Source: SZUA-430 sp044375275 | Lineage (GTDB): Bacteria > Pseudomonadota > Alphaproteobacteria > Micropepsales > Micropepsaceae | DNA length: 12,054 bases | NCBI GenBank assembly: GCA_044375275.1 | Contig: JBILMZ010000096.1 | Span: 1 to 12,054, forward strand | Direction of reading: 5' to 3' | Part shown: piece after piece, positions 7,293 to 12,054 of the stretch | Layout: each line of letters opens with the position of its first letter | Position numbering within the stretch: position 1 is the stretch's first letter | Notes under the pieces: generated by a model | Database searches by the model: none | The model's input: the letters and a program-made list of their open reading frames with translations, nothing else | Told to the model about the DNA's origin: nothing | Made by a program: the position numbers and the translations under genes

Positions 7293-8993
7293 TCAGCGCT
7301 TTGACCAAGGCTCGACGACGTCAGGCTTGCCGAAATACATGCCCTGGAAATAGTCCACGCCAAACCCGCGGAGAATCTCCGCTTCCTCTTCGTTACCCAC
7401 CCATTCGGCCACGGTCGACAAGTTGAAATTCTTGGCAAGATTGACCAGCGTGCTCACGAAGATCCGGTTGTCCCGGCTCTCCGCCAGCCCCTTCACGAAG
7501 GAGCCATCGACCTTGACCATGTCAACCTTGAGCGACTGAAGGTTCCGGAACGATGTATAGCCCGCACCAAAATCGTCAATCGCCACCCGCGCGCCAAGCG
7601 CACGAATGCGACTGACAAAGCGCATGCTCTCTTCGATGTCGATAAGCGCTGCGGTTTCGGTCAGTTCGACCACGAGCCGCGGCGCGACATCCTTGTGCGC
7701 CTCGATATAGGACACAAAGGATTCAAGGGATGGCCGGTCCGACGCCGTCATGCCCGACACGTTCAGCGTCAGGCAGGCACCGCGATTGCGTGACAGGGAG
7801 TCGATTGTCAACTCGAGCACGCGTCGGTCAAGGCGGCGAATGAGACCCAGTTGCTCGGCAACGGCAATGAAGTCACCGGCGGCAATCACCTGCCCTTCCG
7901 GACGGACGATGCGAACCAGGCATTCATGCAGCGCCACGTCGATGGTATGCGCATCAACGATCGGTTGGTACGCGAGCACGACCCTGTTCTCGTCCAGCGC
8001 CGTGACAATCTGGTCGCCGATCAGGACCGCGCGCTTGCGCATCGAATCACGCTGCGGAGAGTGCGCATAGGCCGCATAGTTGTCGCGGCCATACACCTTC
8101 GCCCGGTCAAGCGCTTCTTCAGCCCGCGCCATGGCTTCCTGGCTGTTCTGGGCATCCTTGGGAAGCGAAACCGCGCCAAGCGAAACGCTGACGCTCACCG
8201 CACCATTGCGCGTGGGAATGACTTTCGCCCGCGCCACCGTCCTGAACTGGGCGGCGCGCACGGCCATTTCGTCCGACGAGCATCCCTCGACAATGATTCC
8301 GAATTTGTTGCCGGCCGTTCGACCGATCGTGCAGCCGGCACCTGCTGTTTCCGCGAGCCTGCGACCGATAGTGACGATGACCTCATCCGCCATGTCGAAG
8401 CCGTAGGTCTCGTTGATGACAGCAAGATCATCAATGGCGACCACGAAATAGGCCGAGGGTTTTCTTTCCGATACCGGTGTGAGCTCGAGGATCTGCGCAA
8501 GGTGTTCCCGCAACCGCATGCGGTTGAGATGCCCTGTCATCTCGTCATAGCTGGCGGCCCATGTGTAATGGGCCTCCCTGATCTTGCGCTCGGTGATGTT
8601 GCGCATGACGCCGACAATGCGCTCGACCTTGCCATCGGCACCGGCTACGCACACGCCCATGTCCTCGACCCAGAGAGGATCGCAACCGGTTGCAAGCGGA
8701 TACTCGAGCCGGAAAGGCTTTCCGTCGACGGGCGGTTCGCAGGCGTACCGCGCACGCTCATCAGCCGCCTCGCTCTCGATCAGAGCATGAAATCGCTTGT
8801 CTGACTCAAAGGTCGCGTGATCTCCGAAGCCCAGAAGTTCGCTGGGATCGGCGCTCCAGGAGATCTTTCCGTCTCCCGGCGTCCAGTCATAAATGAGATC
8901 ACCCGATGCCGAGAGAGCAAGCCGAAGCCGCTCTTCTTCCCGCAACTCTCTGATGCGTTGAAACGCCGACGATGCGTTGTTCCGTCCGAACAC
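7293..8993 (-). CDS. PAS-GGDEF(degenerate)-EAL cyclic-di-GMP phosphodiesterase
   Basis: Predicted cytoplasmic signalling protein (566 residues) that probably hydrolyses cyclic di-GMP. Order of domains: short helix 10-28, PAS with PAC tail (about 25-137, ending VGVMRNITERK), GGDEF domain (about 145-310) and EAL domain (about 320-560). The GGDEF signature is AGNKF at 227-231, so cyclase activity is very unlikely; such domains often bind GTP or act as regulators. The EAL signature is ECLVR (E357), which keeps the ExLxR pattern. Other expected blocks are present: LNVSG, ELTET, IDDFGAGYTSFRNL, VKVDGSFV, AEWV and FQGMYF. Phosphodiesterase activity is therefore plausible. No transmembrane segment is seen. 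The start is a GTG at 8993; a TAG lies three codons upstream, so it cannot extend far. Motility or biofilm control is the usual role of such proteins, but the target is unknown. Confidence 0.92.
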   Translation of the reverse strand: MFGRNNASSAFQRIRELREEERLRLALSASGDLIYDWTPGDGKISWSADPSELLGFGDHATFESDKRFHALIESEAADERARYACEPPVDGKPFRLEYPLATGCDPLWVEDMGVCVAGADGKVERIVGVMRNITERKIREAHYTWAASYDEMTGHLNRMRLREHLAQILELTPVSERKPSAYFVVAIDDLAVINETYGFDMADEVIVTIGRRLAETAGAGCTIGRTAGNKFGIIVEGCSSDEMAVRAAQFRTVARAKVIPTRNGAVSVSVSLGAVSLPKDAQNSQEAMARAEEALDRAKVYGRDNYAAYAHSPQRDSMRKRAVLIGDQIVTALDENRVVLAYQPIVDAHTIDVALHECLVRIVRPEGQVIAAGDFIAVAEQLGLIRRLDRRVLELTIDSLSRNRGACLTLNVSGMTASDRPSLESFVSYIEAHKDVAPRLVVELTETAALIDIEESMRFVSRIRALGARVAIDDFGAGYTSFRNLQSLKVDMVKVDGSFVKGLAESRDNRIFVSTLVNLAKNFNLSTVAEWVGNEEEAEILRGFGVDYFQGMYFGKPDVVEPWSKR

Positions 8994-9161
8994 AGCGATC
9001 TAGTCCCCACCTGAAACGCAGAACGCGGAGGGCCGTTCGCCTCATCTCGCCAGTGCGAGCAATCTAGGCGGCAACCTTTAAGAAAGCGGGAATCGGACAG
9101 CCGAAGGTACCCGCAGCAACATGCTCAAGCCGTTGTTAAGCTTAAGAAAATGGCCGCGGAC
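8994..9161. other. Non-coding leader upstream of the EAL gene
   Basis: No gene is seen here. It holds a small perfect hairpin (CTCGC/GCGAG around CAGT, 9046-9059) and an AT-rich island around the perfect palindrome TTAAGCTTAA (9136-9145), with TTAAGAAA occurring twice (about 9078 and 9143). The stretch must contain the promoter of the minus-strand EAL gene, but I could not assign its boxes. Confidence 0.5.
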
Positions 9162-9176
9162 TGGCACGCCGGATGC
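9162..9176 (+). promoter_or_regulatory. Sigma-54 (-24/-12) promoter candidate
   Basis: TGGCACGCCGGATGC matches the RpoN consensus TGGCACG-N4-TTGC at all but one specified base. The invariant GG (9163-9164) and GC (9175-9176) are separated by exactly ten bases as required. Transcription would begin near 9188 and run rightwards through the inverted repeats and the ORF at 9192-9521. The next in-frame ATG is only about four bases past the predicted start, which is odd for sigma-54 genes. RpoN promoters need an activator; no enhancer site was identified. Confidence 0.4.
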
Positions 9177-9191
9177 GAAGTCTCTGGCAAG

Positions 9192-9521
9192 ATGACACGC
9201 ATCAAAGCCACCTGTCCCAATTCGACGCGAACGGCGTATTTCGGATCGCGTCGAATAGCGCCGGCCGCTCCCACCTCCCGGTCTCAGGGCTGGGGAGCGC
9301 GGCCTTCGGTTGAGGAGGAGCGGCCGGCGCAACACAATTCGCAGACCAATGGCGCAGGCCCTGGCAATCGGCACGTTCCGCTCGTTGCTGCCTTTGTTAC
9401 GCAGGTTCTTTCGCAGGACAATCGGCGTCCCGGTCAGCCCGCCTCCACGGTCTCGGGCAGGTACGAAGCGGCCGAGCGCGTCGACGCCATGGAACTTCGC
9501 TGGCTTTCAGCCACGATCTGA
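9192..9521 (+). CDS. Possible small protein, unrecognised
   Basis: An open frame of 109 residues from the ATG at 9192 (an earlier ATG at 9150 precedes the sigma-54 box). I do not recognise a family with confidence. The first 50 residues are encoded by inverted repeats, are rich in Arg, Pro and Ser, and look unlike a folded domain. The last 55 residues (HVPLVAAFVTQVLSQDN, then GRYEAAERVDAMELRWLSATI) have a protein-like composition and ordinary GC-rich codon use. They vaguely recall the C-termini of small uncharacterised alphaproteobacterial proteins. There is no convincing ribosome site. The stop overlaps the end of the opposing HTH gene by 15 bases. The alternatives are that only the distal part is coding, or that the whole stretch is a regulatory RNA or element. 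Confidence 0.35.
   Translation: MTRIKATCPNSTRTAYFGSRRIAPAAPTSRSQGWGARPSVEEERPAQHNSQTNGAGPGNRHVPLVAAFVTQVLSQDNRRPGQPASTVSGRYEAAERVDAMELRWLSATI
9220..9256. repeat. Perfect 11-bp inverted repeat
   Basis: ATTCGACGCGA (9220-9230) and TCGCGTCGAAT (9246-9256) are exact reverse complements around a 15-base spacer. As RNA they give a stable hairpin. Neither orientation is followed by a T-tract, so it is not a typical terminator. It abuts the next inverted repeat with only one base between. Confidence 0.85.
9258..9330. repeat. Perfect 14-bp inverted repeat (long hairpin)
   Basis: GCGCCGGCCGCTCC (9258-9271) and GGAGCGGCCGGCGC (9317-9330) are exact reverse complements around 45 bases. Pairing continues inward after a small internal loop with CCTC (9274-9277) against GAGG (9312-9315), and CGAAT (9252-9256) can also pair outside with ATTCG (9337-9341), competing with the 11-bp hairpin. 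There is no T-tract on either strand. It could be a REP-like element, a structured RNA or a DNA-level recognition site. Confidence 0.85.
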
Positions 9522-9854
9522 AGGCTCCAGCTTCTCCAGCCTTGCCTGCAGGGACACGAGTTGGGCCTCCAGCCTTTCCACTCTTGCCCTCAGGGCCTGA
9601 ACCTCATCACCCGTCTGCCGTTCCCGCTTTGGCACAGGTGTAGAAACGCCCGCACGATTGGCGACGACTTCCGGCGCAACGTTCAGAAACCGGGCAAGCA
9701 GCATCACGTTGTCAGCCGACAATTCCCGTTGGTCTTTCCAGAGTTCGTCAACCTGGATTCTGGAAAGCGACAGGAGGCGCGCAACGTCATCCCGCGTAGA
9801 TCCCGTCGCGGCAAGGCGCTGGTCAAACCAGTCCTGGTCAAAGAAGAGAGCCAC
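9507..9854 (-). CDS. Small helix-turn-helix protein with C-terminal coiled coil
   Basis: A 115-residue probable DNA-binding protein. Residues about 10-66 have the helical pattern of an XRE/Cro-like domain (STRDDVARLLSLSRIQVDELW, then a conserved-looking LSADNVMLLARFLNV). A basic/proline linker follows, then a leucine-rich coiled coil at about 83-110 (L88, V92, L95, L99, L102, L106, L109), which suggests dimerisation. The start is the GTG at 9854, with AAGGGA eight bases upstream; the longer frame upstream overlaps the hydratase gene and is not family-like. It begins one base after the stop of the hydratase/isomerase gene, so the two are almost certainly cotranscribed and coupled. Whether it regulates that gene, the divergent oxygenase, or something else is unknown. 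Confidence 0.75.
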   Translation of the reverse strand: MALFFDQDWFDQRLAATGSTRDDVARLLSLSRIQVDELWKDQRELSADNVMLLARFLNVAPEVVANRAGVSTPVPKRERQTGDEVQALRARVERLEAQLVSLQARLEKLEPSDRG

Positions 9855-9855
9855 G

Positions 9856-10671
9856 CTAGCGTCCCTTGAACTGTGGCGGCCGCTTCTCGAGAAAGCTGGC
9901 AACGCCTTCCTTGTGGTCCTCCGTCTGGAACAGCCGTCCCAGCGCGCCCGACACCCAACTCCCGAACTCATGAAGTTCCTGGCCAGATGCGCGTCGCAAG
10001 CCTTCCTTCATGTAGCGAAGGGCCAGAGGAGGATTCACTGCAATTCTCTGCGCCAGGCTGAGCGCCTCTCCCATCAGGTCTTCGTGCCTGACAACCTTTG
10101 ATACCAGTCCGATGCGTTGGGCTTCCTCAGCATCGATGATGTCCCCGGTGAAGAGCATCTCGGCAGCCCTTTGCGGTCCGACAAGGCGTGGCAGGATCAT
10201 CATGCCCGGCGCATCCGTTACAAGTCCCCGTTTTATGAAAATCTCCCCAAACCGCGCGCGGTCTGAGGCGATCCGGATATCCGCAAGCAGCGCGAGCTCC
10301 ATGCCCCAGCCGACAGCCACGCCATTCACGGCGGCAATGATCGGTCGGTCACACTCATGGATCGCAGCCGCCGTCGGCGTCAGGCGCGGCCTGACCGACA
10401 TGAGCCGGGCCTGGCTCTGCTCCCGCTGGGGACCGGTCATCATCTGCTTGACGTCCTCTCCCGAACAGAAGGCGGGATCCACTCCTGTCAGGACGACGAC
10501 GCTGACCTGAGCATCCGATTGGATGAATCGGAATGCCGTTTCGAGATCGGCATAGGCCTGTGCATTCAACGCATTTCTGACCTCAGGCCGGTTAATGGTG
10601 ATGGTTGCGATCCGCTCGCAGATTTCGAGGGTCAGGTGCGCAAATGAGGGAGCAGTCATGCTTTTATCCAT
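9856..10671 (-). CDS. Enoyl-CoA hydratase/isomerase family protein
   Basis: Crotonase-fold enzyme acting on an acyl-CoA, 271 residues, cytoplasmic. The oxyanion-hole blocks are present: AFCSGEDVKQM (about 67-77) and NGVAVGWGMELALLADIRIAS (about 116-136), followed by LPRLVG (160-165) and a C-terminal trimer helix region ending SFLEKRPPQFKGR. E125 matches the first catalytic glutamate of classical hydratases. The position of the second one is a phenylalanine (F145 in GEIFIKRG), while an aspartate is kept at D153 (VTDAPG), the arrangement seen in several isomerase-type members. An isomerase or other crotonase reaction is thus likelier than plain hydration. The start is the ATG at 10671; a second ATG four codons in is possible. 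It is divergent from the Rieske oxygenase gene and coupled to the HTH gene; the substrate is not evident. Confidence 0.9.
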   Translation of the reverse strand: MDKSMTAPSFAHLTLEICERIATITINRPEVRNALNAQAYADLETAFRFIQSDAQVSVVVLTGVDPAFCSGEDVKQMMTGPQREQSQARLMSVRPRLTPTAAAIHECDRPIIAAVNGVAVGWGMELALLADIRIASDRARFGEIFIKRGLVTDAPGMMILPRLVGPQRAAEMLFTGDIIDAEEAQRIGLVSKVVRHEDLMGEALSLAQRIAVNPPLALRYMKEGLRRASGQELHEFGSWVSGALGRLFQTEDHKEGVASFLEKRPPQFKGR

Positions 10672-10750
10672 GGCCGAGGGAACTCCGATACTGGCACAAT
10701 TTGCCGCCTTTTCATGCTATCGGTCGCTTTGCGAAGCTGAGACCGTGACG
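10672..10750. other. Divergent intergenic region, hydratase/isomerase and Rieske genes
   Basis: A 79-base gap that must hold, or overlap with, both divergent promoters if the starts are right. TGGCAC-AATT-TGC at 10692-10704 looks like sigma-54 but has the wrong spacing. No confident -35/-10 pair or operator was found. Confidence 0.4.
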
Positions 10751-11809
10751 ATGACACAGACAGATACTCCAACATCTCATTTTTTGCGAAACCTCTGGTA
10801 TTTCGCAATGCACGGACGATCGCTGAAGCCGGGCCAGATCCGGCACAAGCTGATCCTTGGCGAACCGATCGTCTTCGGCCGCACGTCCAGCGGCGAGGCC
10901 TTTGCGCTGCGAGACCTGTGTCCCCACCGCGGTATCCCGTTGTCGAAGGGCCGCATGGTTGATGACACCGTTGAATGCCCTTACCACGGCTGGCGTTTCG
11001 GCTCTTCAGGCCAATGCAGGCTGATCCCGTCTCTGGTCGGGGAGGAAGGCATCGACCCAGGCAAGATCCACGTCCGGAAGTATCACGTGCGCGAAGCCAA
11101 CGGCCTGCTCTGGATCTACATGCCCGAAGAACAGTCCGTGTCAGCACCTCCGGCAATCGAACCGCCTTCGCTGCCGATTGGTGGCAACGACATGCCAACA
11201 CTGATCGAGGCGCAACTCTTCCCCTGCCCCATGGATCACGCTGTTGTAGGGTTGATGGATCCTGCACACGGGCCCTTTGTGCACCGTGCCTGGTGGTGGC
11301 GCTCCCAGAAGTCGAGCTACGCAAAGGCGAAGAAGTACGAGCCGTCGCCCATGGGCTTTACCATGGTCACCCACGCACCATCCGCCAATTCAACGCTTTA
11401 CAAGCTTCTCGGCGGTGACCGCACAACGGAAATCTCTTTTCAGCTTCCCGGCACGCGCGTAGAGCACATCAAGGCAGGCAACAACTGGATCGTCGGCCTG
11501 ACCACATGCACGCCCCTGACAACGACTGAAACCGAAGTCACGCAGACCTTTTACTGGAACGTCTCCTGGATCGCGCCGTTCAAGCCCATCGCACAGCGCG
11601 TGGCACGCGTGTTCCTCGGTCAGGATCGCCAGATCGTGACCCTGCAGATGGAAGGCCTGAAGTTCAATCCGCGCATGATGCTGATACAAGACGCCGACAC
11701 GCCGGCGATATGGTACTTCAAGCTGAAGAGGGAATGGGGCGAAGCGCTGGCTGCGGGCCGCGCATTTACCAATCCTGTAAAGGCCGCCACGCTGCGCTGG
11801 AAAAGCTGA
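10751..11809 (+). CDS. Rieske [2Fe-2S] non-haem iron oxygenase, alpha-subunit type
   Basis: Oxygenase component that would hydroxylate or demethylate an aromatic or similar substrate using electrons from a separate reductase. The protein has 352 residues from the ATG at 10751. The Rieske cluster ligands are C57 and H59 (CPHRG) and C76 and H79 (CPYHGW). The catalytic iron site is D170, H173 and H178 in DPAHGPFVH, with D292 in GQDRQIVTLQ as the probable third ligand. Length and the WWWR stretch after the iron site resemble vanillate demethylase and pheophorbide a oxygenase-like members rather than large two-subunit dioxygenases. The frame extends upstream to 10595, overlapping the divergent gene, but the typical N-terminus SHFLRNLWYFAMHGRSL supports 10751; the ribosome site is weak. 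No reductase or ferredoxin gene is in the window, and the substrate is unknown. Confidence 0.92.
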   Translation: MTQTDTPTSHFLRNLWYFAMHGRSLKPGQIRHKLILGEPIVFGRTSSGEAFALRDLCPHRGIPLSKGRMVDDTVECPYHGWRFGSSGQCRLIPSLVGEEGIDPGKIHVRKYHVREANGLLWIYMPEEQSVSAPPAIEPPSLPIGGNDMPTLIEAQLFPCPMDHAVVGLMDPAHGPFVHRAWWWRSQKSSYAKAKKYEPSPMGFTMVTHAPSANSTLYKLLGGDRTTEISFQLPGTRVEHIKAGNNWIVGLTTCTPLTTTETEVTQTFYWNVSWIAPFKPIAQRVARVFLGQDRQIVTLQMEGLKFNPRMMLIQDADTPAIWYFKLKREWGEALAAGRAFTNPVKAATLRWKS

Positions 11810-11848
11810 ACGCCGGCATCGGCTCACGGCACTGGAATTGCGACTGTG

Positions 11849-11877
11849 AAGTGGGACGGATGAGTTCTGTCCCGCTT
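11849..11877 (+). terminator. Terminator-like hairpin after the Rieske gene
   Basis: AAGTGGGAC and GTCCCGCTT form a nine-base-pair stem (one G-T pair) around an 11-base loop, about 40 bases past the Rieske stop. The downstream T-tract is very short (TTTG), so termination may be weak or need a factor. Confidence 0.5.
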
Positions 11878-11905
11878 TGAAACGGTCTCGACGACAGGTC
11901 CAGCC

Positions 11906-12054
11906 ATGATTCAACCGACCGCAGGCCAGTATCTCTTTGCCGTCCGGTTGCTGTCGACGGAAGCCAGGTCCCGCAGGCTGCAGGCACCGGCTTGGTGGAA
12001 CACGTTCTTCAATTTCGCTGTCGTAACGTCATTCGTATTCTTCTTGTTCATGTA
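11906..12054 (+). CDS. Start of a further gene, membrane segment, unrecognised (3' end missing)
   Basis: An ATG with AGG eight bases upstream opens a frame of 49 codons that runs off the window. The visible protein has an N-terminal stretch with several arginines (AVRLLSTEARSRRLQAP, about 12-28), then a hydrophobic segment (FFNFAVVTSFVFFLFM, about 34-49) likely to be a transmembrane helix. Positive charges before the helix fit an inner-membrane protein with a cytoplasmic N-terminus. Codon use is GC-rich like the neighbours. No family can be named from this fragment. It begins after the terminator-like hairpin, so it probably has its own promoter. Confidence 0.5.
   Translation, partial: MIQPTAGQYLFAVRLLSTEARSRRLQAPAWWNTFFNFAVVTSFVFFLFM

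Noticed and set aside
7851..8804. Plus-strand open frame of 317 codons opposite the EAL gene
   Set aside because: It is antisense to the catalytic and PAS regions of a clear gene, is Arg/His-rich and resembles nothing known.
9136..9145. TTAAGCTTAA as a CtrA binding site
   Set aside because: The CtrA site needs TTAA halves seven bases apart; here they are two apart.
9258..9330. The long hairpin as a terminator of the HTH gene or as an integron attC site
   Set aside because: No T-tract follows on either strand, and the paired boxes expected of attC sites are not seen; no integrase is nearby.
9078..9374. Minus-strand open frame of 98 codons in the palindromic region
   Set aside because: Very arginine-rich shadow frame across the inverted repeats, without a ribosome site or family resemblance.
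10692..10704. Second sigma-54-like sequence before the Rieske gene
   Set aside because: TGGCAC-AATT-TGC has only eight bases between GG and GC instead of ten, which sigma-54 does not tolerate.

Overview
The window looks like chromosomal DNA of a free-living alphaproteobacterium, GC-rich (roughly 60% by eye) with mostly housekeeping and carbon-storage genes. The phaA-phaB pair divergent from phaR, the fused MaeB-type malic enzyme, the DUF983 zinc-ribbon membrane protein and the PAS-GGDEF-EAL protein all fit that class. Family or genus cannot be fixed from sequence alone; a Caulobacterales or Hyphomonadaceae-like host is only a guess. No transposase, tRNA, rRNA or CRISPR array was seen.

Layout. 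(1) 1-2460, plus strand: the 3' part of maeB, then gloB (glyoxalase II) two bases later, then a small Cupin_5/DUF985 protein ten bases after that, a tight operon-like run. (2) 2457-3191, minus strand: an unrecognised membrane-anchored protein whose stop codon overlaps that of the cupin gene tail to tail. (3) 3433-5356, minus strand: phaA-phaB, the two enzymes that make (R)-3-hydroxybutyryl-CoA from acetyl-CoA for polyhydroxybutyrate. A 244-base gap with dyad symmetry separates them from the divergent phaR repressor gene (5601-6218). PHA synthase (phaC) is not in the window. (4) 6258-6797: an exported pentapeptide-repeat protein, convergent with a DUF983 protein (6820-7191, minus). (5) 7293-8993, minus: a PAS-GGDEF-EAL protein with a degenerate GGDEF and an apparently intact phosphodiesterase domain. 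(6) 8994-9506: the least ordinary part. It holds a close match to a sigma-54 promoter, an 11-bp and a 14-bp perfect inverted repeat side by side, and one open frame running through them that may be a small unrecognised gene. (7) 9507-10671, minus: an enoyl-CoA hydratase/isomerase-family gene and, one base after its stop, a small HTH/coiled-coil protein. (8) 10751-11809, plus: a Rieske oxygenase alpha-type protein divergent from the preceding pair, followed by a terminator-like hairpin and the start of a further gene with a membrane segment that runs off the window.

How the genes fit together. Several act around acetyl-CoA: MaeB-type malic enzymes carry a phosphotransacetylase-like domain and respond to acetyl-CoA, PhaA and PhaB draw acetyl-CoA into storage polymer, and PhaR senses the polymer. 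The Rieske oxygenase and the hydratase/isomerase may belong to one degradative route, but no substrate can be read from the sequence. No clearly new multi-gene system was found. The best candidate for something undescribed is the sigma-54/palindrome/ORF region at 9130-9521.
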